The position numbers and the translations under genes are program-made. The notes beneath the pieces are model-generated. The model was not told the origin of the DNA. It worked only from the letters and a program-made list of their open reading frames with translations, and ran no database searches. 64,000 nucleotides of DNA from Melitaea cinxia (lineage: Eukaryota > Arthropoda > Insecta > Lepidoptera > Nymphalidae). The stretch is taken from assembly GCF_905220565.1 (NCBI RefSeq), contig NC_059419.1:4402001-4466000 (forward strand), given 5' to 3'. This document shows, piece after piece, positions 21,500 to 32,100 of the stretch. Position 1 is the stretch's first letter, and every line of letters starts with the position of its first letter.

Positions 21500-22069
21500 T
21501 TTCAAATAAATATTTATTTGTCTTACATAATTGTGTTTGCTCGCAAACGAAAAAAAAAACCGAATTCAATTACATCGATAAGTATAATAAAACATAAGTA
21601 GCCGAAAAAATAGTCAAGTAAATACGCGTTATCAAAGATTACTCAAAAAGTAGTGATCAGATCTCAATAAAATTTAAATAAGAATACAAGACAAGTTTTT
21701 TAAAATGTACGGTTTTATCAAACAGTCCCTCTTCCTCACGTTTGTAAAGATGAGTATATGATGTATAATAATTAATGAATTTTCATTACAACTTTGATAG
21801 TTTATAGTTGTGTGACAATTGTTCACGAATTAAATTTATTATACATTTTATGATAATTTCTCCCAAGCAAGCAACGATGGTTAGTAAGTAGTCATGTTAC
21901 AACCAGGGCGGATTTTGTACGTGTCCTCCAAGGCAGATTGGGGTGTGGTGTGGGTTTCTTACACGGCAAAACCCCAGATTTAAAACATTTATATATTACA
22001 AATATTACAATGTTGATCGTAATTAAGGATCAAACCTGTCATCCTCTATTTTAATAATGATAATAATAA
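21500..22069. other. no gene recognised
   Basis: AT-rich, with one GC-richer patch at 21900-21970 and a short (ATA)n run at 22055-22070. Confidence 0.4.
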
Positions 22070-22212
22070 TAAATACTCTTTATTGTACATTACAAAGTAA
22101 CATTACAACAAAAGTGATACATGAAAAGAAAGATGTACAAAGGCGGTCTTATCGCTAAGAGCGATTTCTTCCAGACAACCTTTGGGCATAGGACATAGCG
22201 AAGAAAAAGAGA
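22070..22212 (-). mobile_element. 5'-truncated 3' end of the CR1/Jockey-like LINE
   Basis: On the minus strand it has tctggaagaaatcgct, tagcgataagaccgcc and tgtacaataaagag, then an AT-rich tail. It matches 20550-20682. Confidence 0.8.
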
Positions 22213-23000
22213 AGCGGTAGGGAAGAAACAGTTGATAAAAAATTGGCATATAGTTAACAAGCAGTATGATATTAACAGAAGTAAATATACATATACACAC
22301 AATATACATACACATACATATATGCAAATAAATATATACATATATACTACATAAACAAAATACTACATAATATATATATTTATGGAGCTGATGCTATCTA
22401 TATACATCACAAACACACCAGAACAAATTTTCAGAAAGTAAATAAAATATCATGCGGGGTAGTAAATACAATTTTAAAAATAGTTTTTTTTGTAAAATAA
22501 ATCAATGTGTCGTCAAAATACATCCCACTAAATCACTAATCATTATTATTATTATTATTAACAGCTGACTGATGATGATCAATTTAAAATTTTCCTTTCA
22601 AACAATACATGCAATAACAAAAGAACTCGCTTGCAAATCGAATAATGGCATTTATAACATGAATTCGAAACCAAATAAAACGCCCACTTCATTCTGTATA
22701 CGGAATTTTTCAATACAATAAGCTCGAACTGTTTATTTACATCAAATGTTATTTATAGAAACAAAAGATTCACAAATAAATTTTGTACTACTATGGTACA
22801 GACTTCAGTTGAATAGAATTTTATTTATGCTTTATATAGATAAAATGTGTTGTGATATTATATTACAAAATAGCTTATTTATACCAATTATAATAGATCT
22901 TTATATTTAAAATTAAATCAGAACAGGACCAAGTTTTGTACGTTGAAGATGTGTTCGACAATACTCTCTCAAGGACATTGTATAACCAATCAGAAGCTAA
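22213..23000. other. no gene recognised
   Basis: AT-rich with purine-pyrimidine ACAT/ATAC-rich low-complexity DNA at 22270-22375 and a (ATT)n run near 22545. Confidence 0.4.
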
Positions 23001-23004
23001 ATTC

Positions 23005-23150
23005 TACTATTCTCAAATAGTGTTGTGTTCTTATGGTGATTAATGTAAACAGTTTTCCTGATGCACTGTGTTGATAGTGGGGTCAGCAACGAGCCTGTAA
23101 TAATTCTGGCGTCCATATGGTATACGCTTACTATTTACTATAATAGTATA
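23005..23150 (+). repeat. diverged family D repeat
   Basis: It keeps agtgttgtgttcttatgg, a ggggtcagcaacg phrase and atacgctta in the order seen at 56065-56345. It is an old, strongly changed copy. Confidence 0.5.
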
Positions 23151-23721
23151 TAATAATAAAAAATGCGCGTTACATTTATGAGCGGCGCTTATGTCTGTCT
23201 TGACTAGCTAAGTTTAGACATACAAGAAAGAAATCTTAAATTTAAATAAACTTATTCGTAATTTACCCCTAAAAACAAGAAATGTCGGCCATATTGTTAT
23301 ATCAGTGACGTCACATAGCTACAATAAACAAGACTGTACTAGAAACTTAATATTATTTGTCATCGATATAGGTTTTTATTATTTGTTAAAGTTCTGCAAC
23401 AAGACTAGAATTACTTAAAATTATGTCAGTATTCAAACAAGTAAGTATGTAATAGATCGGAGAGACAGACAGACATTTTCAACGAGTTTGTTATAAGTGT
23501 AGGTAAAAGCAATTTGCACTCAATATAATCGACGCAACCACGTCAATCGTGCGGACGGACGGACTGACAGAGTGCTAATAGGCTTTTAGTAATTGATTGG
23601 ACAAGTTCACTTTTACTTATATTTGTTGAATTATTCTGAATAAGCGATATATATTAACGGAGTATTGTAAATACCTACATTAAAATGCATATTTACATGT
23701 ATTTAAATTTAAAAAAAAAAC

Positions 23722-23930
23722 AAGTGTGCTTTAGACCACACGACTGAATTAATACTTACGAAACTCTCTTTCTTTCTATCTTCACTAACTTAAACTTAAC
23801 TTAACTTACTAACTCTCCCCCTCTCAACTTCTGTTTGCCTTGCCCGATCACACTTTTCGTAACGATCTCATCACGCATTTACCAGCTTACTCTCCAAGTT
23901 AAGCGTGTGTAAAGAAGTTTTACTTCGATA
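23722..23930 (+). repeat. family J repeat, copy 1
   Basis: It starts with gtgctttagaccacacgact and ends with agcttactctccaagttaag. The second copy is at 52682-52885, same strand. Inner phrases cacttttcgtaacgatctc and ctctccccctctcaac are shared. No protein; class unknown. Confidence 0.7.
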
Positions 23931-24074
23931 CATAAAAATAAAATTTATTTATTTTTAGATCAATTAGTCCATATTAACATCACTAAATATAATAAAATCC
24001 TGTACAGAAAGTGCATACTTCTATTAATAGTTGAATTGACTTGTAAATTAATCAATCTTTCAGTAGCAGCTAGG

Positions 24075-24430
24075 TACTACTCAGATAAATTAAAAGCATA
24101 CGACCAATCAAAGAAAACGGATCGTAAAATACACCCGAAAGGAAAACACAATGAGGAAATTGGCAACTTTAGGAAGAAAATTTTAGAGATGTATTCATAA
24201 GCCCACGGAGGAGCAGAGATTGTGCTCAAACCTGCTCTATCATAGCAGAGAATACATAGAAAGGAAGAATGGGACATTGAGAACATTTTTCATTTACAGA
24301 TCTGTATATACTTAAAGCCAGAAGACGAATCAACGCGCAAACCCTTGATGGATTCATGATGTGTTGTTTGATCAAGTGGTCACTAACGCCATAGTACACC
24401 TCTAGCAGAACATGTAGCAAAAGATGACTT
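24075..24430 (+). pseudogene. coding-like but broken stretch
   Basis: Frames with a protein-like composition run in pieces: SKKTDRKIHPKGKHNEEI, NFRKKILEMY, a stop, AHGGAEIVLKPALS, a stop, then KARRRINAQTLDG. Two or more stops break it. I do not recognise the source; a decayed transposon gene is most likely. Confidence 0.3.
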
Positions 24431-24724
24431 GCAAAGCATTCCAGAATTGGCGTGAGTACAATTTTTTTGTAATTTATTAAGAACCAAACAGTTGTATGTA
24501 ATCTAGAAAATACATTTTTTAAACAGCAAATTTAACCTGTAGTTCTCCGTATTAATATATAAAAAATGACAACGAGGAAAGAAAATATAATGGCAGTAAA
24601 GGTAAACATTAGAGTTTTTTTTTTCACATACACACACGGTCGTCTCTTCCTAAGTTAAGCAAATCAATGCTTATGTTATAGGTAACAGTTGTTTAATATC
24701 TAAATTTATTTTTTCTTCGATACA

Positions 24725-24812
24725 CGTATAAATAAAAGACTCGAAGCGGGAATCGAACCCAAAACGGCCGGAGCAGAATGCAAGGTCACTACAAACTGCG
24801 CCAAGGGCTAAT
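24725..24812 (-). mobile_element. tRNA-derived SINE head (family A)
   Basis: On the minus strand it reads tagcccttggcgcagtttg with B box GGTTCGATTCCCGC, as at 8888. Confidence 0.7.
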
Positions 24813-24879
24813 AATTATTCATTTAGAACTCTTATTAAATCTCTAAATTAGATGTCATGTCATATAGGATTCAACATGT

Positions 24880-25195
24880 AGCATCTCACTGTTGTTGTGC
24901 TGGGCATATACCTCTTTTCCCATGTATGAGAAGAAGCTTAATCCACCATGCTGCTCCACTGTGAGTTGGCAGGTCCCTACTATGAGTAACCATCGTTATC
25001 AGGTGTATATAATGTGATAACAACCGAGACCGGCAGCTTAATGTGCTCTACAAGGACAGACAACCAGATCGCAAATAAATATTTGTATAAACACAAATAT
25101 CCACTCCGAGCGGGAATCAAACACGCGTACGCGGGTATTTAATCGGCGCCGACACGGCACACACTATTATACCAGAGCGCTCGTAATTTGGCTGA
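24880..25195 (-). mobile_element. tRNA-derived SINE with a family K head and a family B tail
   Basis: The head (25195-25090) matches the SINE at 5885; the tail (25040-24890) matches the tail of family B, with phrases atgagtaaccatcg and ttaatccaccatgctgctcc on the plus strand. Confidence 0.65.
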
Positions 25196-25199
25196 AATG

Positions 25200-25600
25200 G
25201 ATGATGTGGTGGAAATTAATTACACTAGCTATGTTAAGAGTTCAATGTCGGAAATAGGACGCCAATATCTTGTTAAAGAATTCATCAAAGTTCCTAACTT
25301 CTTCTGGCTTTGATTTAGCACAATAGTTATAATGTTATAATACTGTTATATATATTTATTTAATACAGTTTAGCTGACTCTACATTTCCCTTGTCATTGT
25401 CTTATAAGTTCTCAGTACTTCCACATAACACAGTAACTTGTACAATTATAACTTTCTTGATGAAGTATTGTCGGAATTACCTACGTTTCGCTTACTTGGA
25501 TAAAACTGGAATATTAATGATAACTATAACATAGTTCTAAGGCTCTCTGAGAGTTTTAAATCTATACCAATTATGTAAATAGTTTTGTGGGTTTCTAAAC
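25200..25600. other. no gene recognised
   Basis: AT-rich flank between two SINEs. Confidence 0.4.
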
Positions 25601-25601
25601 G

Positions 25602-25944
25602 TCACAGCCTGTAATACCCCACTACTGGGAATAGGCCGCTTTCCCCATGTAGGAGAAGGATCAGAGCTTAATCCACCACGCTGCTCCAATGCGGGTTGGC
25701 GTATATATTTCTAACTATGAGTAACGATCGCTATCAGGTGTACATGATAACAACCGGGATCGACGGCTTAACATGTTCTCTGAGGCATGGTGGGGAGACC
25801 CACAAGGACTGCACAAACACCCAGACTACGGCAAACACTTGTATGGCCAATACAAATGTTTGTCATGTGCGGGGATTGGACCCGCAACCGCCAGCGCAAC
25901 AGGTACAATCCATGGCTGTGACCGTTGCGCCAACGCGGCGTCTT
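25602..25944 (-). mobile_element. tRNA-derived SINE (family B), near full length
   Basis: On the minus strand it begins gcgttggcgcaacggtca and ends with tattacaggctg. It covers head, middle and tail. The open frames on its plus strand are by-products. AAACGT on both sides may be a short target duplication. Confidence 0.8.
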
Positions 25945-26053
25945 CAAAACGTTAAGCCCGGGTTAACCTATCCGATTTGAAAAGTTATTTTTCTTTAGAT
26001 AGCCTGTTAATTATATTTTCCAGTTTATTTAGTGACTTATAAAAGTAAATTAA

Positions 26054-26409
26054 AATTAGCCTGTAATCGTCCTCTTACCGGGAATAGGCCTCATTTCTAT
26101 TTATGCGTTATAGTTCTTCTAACAGTTTTTAGTTTAATATGGGCTTTAAAATACCACAATATGACTTATGGTGGCAAAGCAGTTACAATAACGTGAACAA
26201 ATTCAACAAGCTTTTAAACTCACTGAACGAACATCATCTATACAATTATTATATTGACCACCGTTCCGATGTTGATGTTGCAAGTAGTCGCCTAACGCCA
26301 GCCGCCGCGGGTCCAATTTCAGGTCGGGGTAGACTAGGAGTAGATGTTATCTAATCTGTGCTGTAGTCTAACACTTATATGTGTAACAGAGACTTGTATG
26401 TTTTGTATG
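26054..26409. other. SINE tail scrap and a stretch without a recognised gene
   Basis: Positions 26054-26105 resemble a family B tail (agcctgtaatcgtcc, ggaataggcc). At 26139-26354 a 71-codon frame is open, ending in a GC-richer part, but no domain was recognised and it is probably chance. Confidence 0.35.
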
Positions 26410-26570
26410 TTTGACTGAGGTAGGGCACAGCAGGAAATTTCCTGCTCAAAATATTGAGCAGCTCGACTGGGGAAGTACCTCGTACCTTACAGATCATAAC
26501 TAAAGACTGCTTTCAAGCAGTGTTGTGTTCTTGTTGGTGAGTAAGGTGACCAGAGCTGTTAGTATAGAGT
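26410..26570 (+). repeat. family D repeat, partial
   Basis: It matches the first half of 61570-61855: tgaggtagggcacagcagga, tgctcaaaatat, and ggtgagtaaggtgaccagag. Confidence 0.7.
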
Positions 26571-28689
26571 TATTTAAATTTTCCAATTTAATCAATAATT
26601 ACATTAAAATTGTGTAGATTAAAAGTAGTATGATGTTAACGTATTCAAAAATATTGATTACGTTTTATTATATTTGATACTGTAAAAGTGTATCACAAGA
26701 ACAATTATCAAATCATTAATTTTAAGGAAAAGTTAGAGATGATAAAAGAAAATACCACATCATTATATATTTTCATTTAATTCCTAAAACTCATGAGGTA
26801 AACAACACTAAGCTATTCGTCATACCAATTGATATTATCAAACTGCTACAATAATCAACCGTATGCATGTACACGCACACATACTCATTACATACACATG
26901 TGCGTAAATTTTGTACGAAAACCTTCTTAAATTACAAAATTGTGAACAATCCATTTTAATACGGAACGGACAAAATACTGTATTCGATAGGGAAAATTAA
27001 TTTAATCAATAATAATTTACACTACGTAATACTAAGATACATAAATACTTGAGTAATTAAAGTTTTGTGAAGGCGAAAACGTAAAAAGAAAAGAAAAAAA
27101 TTTAAAAAAAAAACATGAACGTAAAATTAGATAACATAACAAGATAACAACCAATAGCGTGTGAAAAAAATCCGTTATTGCTAAGAGATAGTTGGCGACG
27201 AAAGATTTAAATTAAAGTAATAAAAATTCAATTCAGCCGACGAAGGAATAGACGAAGATGCAATAATAAATATATATGTTCTACAATGAGTGAACACACT
27301 AGTGCAATAAGTATACAAAATAACATGAAACGTTGACTAAATATTTATGGCACGGCCTTTTATCATATTAAATGACAGAAACTACTAACAAAGAAAAATG
27401 ATAGTTTAATTAAAACCGACGAAAGTAATTAATCTAAAATAGCAAATTGTAATCATATAACTGTGTACAAGATAGTTTAGGAACGACAGGACAGGACTTA
27501 AACTAAAAAAATACTGATACAAGCTAGGAATAGGTGAACTGTTGAATGAGAGTTCGTCGAAAATAGTATAAATTACGACGAATATATTACACAGTTCGTC
27601 GAGATTCGTCTAAAACTAACACGGGAATGGACTATGAGTCGCCGGGAATAAAACAGGAATGCAAAGGTTGTGAAATTATTGTAACTAATACTGATCCGAT
27701 AGTACAGAGTTTATTATAATTTATCATTAAAATGGAATATGGCATTTTATGGCTACCTCATGGATCACATAGTTTTAGCACTCGTTTCCTGTACAATGTC
27801 CAATTCGTATTTTTTTTATACATTACTTTTATCAATATTCGTATAACAATAAGAATTTATTAACATATATTTTTTTCATATATTTCTAATCTTATTTACA
27901 TTTTATAAAAATTGACGGTTTTACTTTTTTTTATATTCTTAAATACGTTTTTTTTTTATATAAATTTGCGTGTAAAAACTAATGTTTGTTTGAAATAGTT
28001 TACAATGAATTTATGTTTCCTTTATTTATTTAAAAATCTAAGATACTTTGTTTTTCTTTTGAATAATTGTTAGCCCTTTTCTTGTGTATCTAATATTAAT
28101 TTCTAAATATATAAGTATTTTGGATTTTAAACTTTGTGTGGTCCAAAATAAAATATATAATTATATGAATGTTAGGTGATTAATAAAATTTTTATTAAAT
28201 AATAATGAGTGTTTTTGAATATCATTGTAAACTATTTCAAACTTGTGTATTGTCATGGTTTTACCTCTGAGGCACAATATGGCGTTCTTAACCCAATTTT
28301 TTATTGCCTTCATTTATTTTACGAAACCTAAATTAATAATACTATTCGTAAAAATGTCTTTTCTCATGGGGAAGTAATAAATATAAATATTTTTTTCATA
28401 TAAACTATATTCTACATTGGTCAGGAGTTAGGATACACACTTTTAACATGCACTAAGTATAAGACTCTCTTACATCACGTCGTATCGTTAACATATCAGT
28501 TTTCAAAATGCAAAGAATTTGCAAAAAAAAAAACATTTCAGAATTGAATAACGTATATACAACTCCGTTCATTATCGAGTATAATTCGTAATTTCAATAA
28601 TGTAAATCGTTTGTCATTATAATATTTTGGCACTTATACGTGCCATATTAAATAATCTCCGAAACTATTTTGCATCTAAGGCACAATAA
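26571..28689. other. AT-rich intergenic DNA downstream of castor
   Basis: No gene or repeat was recognised in about 2.1 kb; long T-rich runs near 27800-27960. A longer castor 3' UTR could reach into it. Confidence 0.4.
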
Positions 28690-28727
28690 TTGAGGACTAT
28701 ACTTCGTTTCACTACTTTAACAATTTT

Positions 28728-28800
28728 ATTGTTTGGAGTACCACAAGGGATCGTTTTAGTTCCTATTTTATTTAATATATATATTGTTCTTTTATAGGAA
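28728..28800 (+). pseudogene. fossil reverse-transcriptase scrap
   Basis: On the plus strand, antisense to castor, the sequence reads FGVPQGIVLVPILFNIYI, the conserved RT block that in LINE ORF2 proteins reads GVPQGxVLxPxLF. Only this block is clear. It contains the candidate castor poly(A) signal on the other strand. Confidence 0.7.
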
Positions 28801-29015
28801 TATAAATTATGTGGACTGATGAAATATCAAGAAAAATGTATAAATTTACATATAATTGATTAATAACTAATTGAAACTTCGTTAAAAAGTCAATACATAA
28901 CATTTTTAAGTAGACAAATAAGAAATTTCTTCGTTTTTGTTCTTCGAACATCCTTCTTAATATAATTAAGGTAAAGTTCAATCTTCACACGTATTTTACA
29001 CTTGTTGACGAAAGG
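28767..29015 (-). other. castor 3' UTR with a candidate poly(A) signal
   Basis: After the stop, the first AATAAA on the minus strand found is at 28772-28767, about 245 nt downstream. It sits inside a fossil reverse-transcriptase fragment. Other AATAAA sites lie further left in this AT-rich DNA, so the true end is uncertain. Confidence 0.3.
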
Positions 29016-29173
29016 TCAATTGGTCGCACTAGTGGAGGGTCCTAGGTTAGCTTCTTGGTGTTTGTACTTGTGGGAGGTCATCTGTGAGAGTCCGAGGACA
29101 GCGAAACCGCATTGTAAACAATGGTAGTGGGTTTGTTTCTTGCTGTGAATACATTGAGGCTCGTAACCACATC
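29016..29173 (-). CDS. cas: castor exon 22, zinc finger 12 and stop
   Basis: The exon is 158 nt, starts after CCAAACAG and ends at TGA 29016-29018. It carries finger 12 (CGYEPQC, then THYHCLQCGF and HKYKH) and a short tail rich in Ser and Thr. The C-terminus comes soon after the last finger. Confidence 0.92.
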
Positions 29174-32100
29174 CTGTTTGGGACAATGATATCCAATGTT
29201 AACATCATATACCTTCAAAAATACAAAAAGTTACTAATATTATGAAGTCATAATTTAGGACACCACGAGTATTAACACAAAAAATCATCTCAATGTACTA
29301 GTATTCAAGAAAATTGAATAATATTAAGCCTGTGAAACTGATTTTTTTAATTAATTAATTACTTATTTCTAACAAGACATTTAAAATTAACCTAAATTTA
29401 TTTGTGTAGACGTTCATTCCCTATCAAACAGGGTTATAAAAAATTACCTTCGCCGGGAGAAAACTTTTTAAAACCAGCAGCATGAATTGAATCTAGTTTT
29501 TGATGCTGTCTGCGATGAGCCACTACTTTGTTGGTGTCAGTGCAGACAAAGTTGCACTTGAGGCAGTGGAAGTGAGACGCCTTATTTTGACCGGTACCTA
29601 AAAACAAAAATAAAAACATTCAAATTGCCTGATGATCTTAAATATTATCTTAAATGAAAGGTTAATTTTCACAGTTATATGTAATGACATAGAAGAATAT
29701 GTCTAACTAACTAAACTAGATGTCTCCTGTGGTTCCACTCATTTAGAAAAAATCTTACGTAATTGTTAGATTCTTTGTCAGCATTATAAATCTGTAAAAC
29801 AAATCATCAAAAAGAGGAGCAGAGACTTTGTTCAAAGAAACAAACATTTTTTTAGCTTTAATTTATTAGTATAGATAAAGGTGTCTCACTAACAATGCTT
29901 ACCGAAAGTAGAGGCGTGTGGACACTCGGGTCGCTGACAGTACACATTGGCTCTGTATTGCTGGAAGTCGCCGCCCATGAGCGTGTCCAATCTGAAATTA
30001 TAAGAAATTATTTTTTAACATTTAGGTCTAAGAGCTAAGATAGATCTCAAATTCTTGTTTTATTATAAACCTACTACATGTCTTAATCTAATATAGTATG
30101 TAATATGTCACGATCTAACAAATGGATGTTTGGATCGAGGAATCGATCTGGGTGGGGTTTTGGAGAAAATTGTTTTACATAGATATGGTGGATGTTTTTT
30201 AATTTGTTATTTTGTTGACTATAACTTCTGCTAGTGAATAATAGGTGGCGTTTAAGACCACTACAATAATTGAAAACGTGAAATAATCTAATAAATCACC
30301 CGTATATTTTACTCTGTTTTAAGAAAATTAAAATGAAACTAAAACATACATTTAATGCCACTAATTAATTACCTTTCATGTCTGGCCGTGTGCTGGACAA
30401 ATCTAGTTTTGTCACAGAATGAGTAACCGCAGTCTTTTCTTGTGCAGTGGAAGTGAGTTTGATGCTCTCTGAAAAACAAACAATGTTATTAAAATAGGAT
30501 CTTGATTTTAAAGTTAAGGTATTATATTTATATAACGCTATCATATGCTATCCAATTTTCCTACAAGTTTCATAGCCTAAACTGAACAGTGAAATTAATT
30601 AATCTTAAAAAGTTTCGAGTCAGAAATTTTTAAGAGTTAAATTTGGTATTATAGATCTATTTATTATGAAACCTGTGATTTGCAGATATATTTTATTATA
30701 CTTGCCAAGTGAGAAATCTACTTAATAAAGTTTCGAATACCTTTTAGAATAGCAATAAAATAGATATTGGTCTATACTCTATAATTTCAAATATCCTTTT
30801 TGTCCTTAATTTTAAATATAGAAACTACTTGTGCTTTTATTTGGAAATAAAAAATAAATATAATAATATTGTAAGTTACTTGTAAGCAAAATTGAATTAT
30901 AATTAACCAGTTTAATTTTATATCTTGTTCCTTGTATTAAGAGTAGAAATAATACGAAATTTTAGTATATTAAAGTCCAAAAAAATATTTTTATTGCATT
31001 AATATGGGATTATATGGCTATTAGAAAATTGTACGTATACGTTTATAATTACAGTCATATCCTTAAACGGCAAAAGTTGATTACAACTACTTATAAGTAA
31101 AATCTCAAAAAAAAGTATTGCTAACAATTTTTTGGTAATTTAAAGTAATAGCACTACGTGTACGAGACTCACCGGTAGCCACACTGCTGGTAGGCGCAGT
31201 CCTCGTTGAAGCGGAACCGCAGATAGCCGTCCGGGATGGGCTAGCACTACGTGTACGAGACTCACCGGTAGCCACACTGCTGGTAGGCGCAGTCCTCGTT
31301 GAAGCGGAACCGCAGATAGCCGTCTGGGATGGGCTAGCACTACGTGTACGAGACTCACCGGTAGCCACACTGCTGGTAGGCGCAGTCCTCGTTGAAGCGG
31401 AACCGCAGATAGCCGTCCGGGATGGGCTAGCACTACGTGTACGAGACTCACCGGTAGCCACACTGCTGGTAGGCGCAGTCCTCGTTGAAGCGGAACCGCA
31501 GATAGCCGTCCGGGATGGGCTAGCACTACGTGTACGAGACTCACCGGTAGCCACACTGCTGGTAGGCGCAGTCCTCGTTGAAGCGGAACCGCAGATAGCC
31601 GTCCGGGATGGGCTAGCACTACGTGTACGAGACTCACCGGTAGCCACACTGCTGGTAGGCGCAGTCCTCGTTGAAGCGGAACCGCAGATAGCCGTCCGGG
31701 ATGGGCTAGCACTACGTGTACGAGACTCACCGGTAGCCACACTGCTGGTAGGCGCAGTCCTCGTTGAAGCGGAACCGCAGATAGCCGTCCGGGATGGGCT
31801 AGCACTACGTGTACGAGACTCACCGGTAGCCACACTGTTGGTAGGCGCAGTCCTCGTTGAAGCGGAACCGCAGATAGCCGTCCGGGATGGGCTAGCACTA
31901 CGTGTACGAGACTCACCGGTAGCCACACTGCTGGTAGGCGCAGTCCTCGTTGAAGCGGAACCGCAGATAGCCGTCCGGGATGGGCTAGCACTACGTGTAC
32001 GAGACTCACCGGTAGCCACACTGCTGGTAGGCGCAGTCCTCGTTGAAGCGGAACCGCAGATAGCCGTCCGGGATGGGCTAGCACTACGTGTACGAGACTC

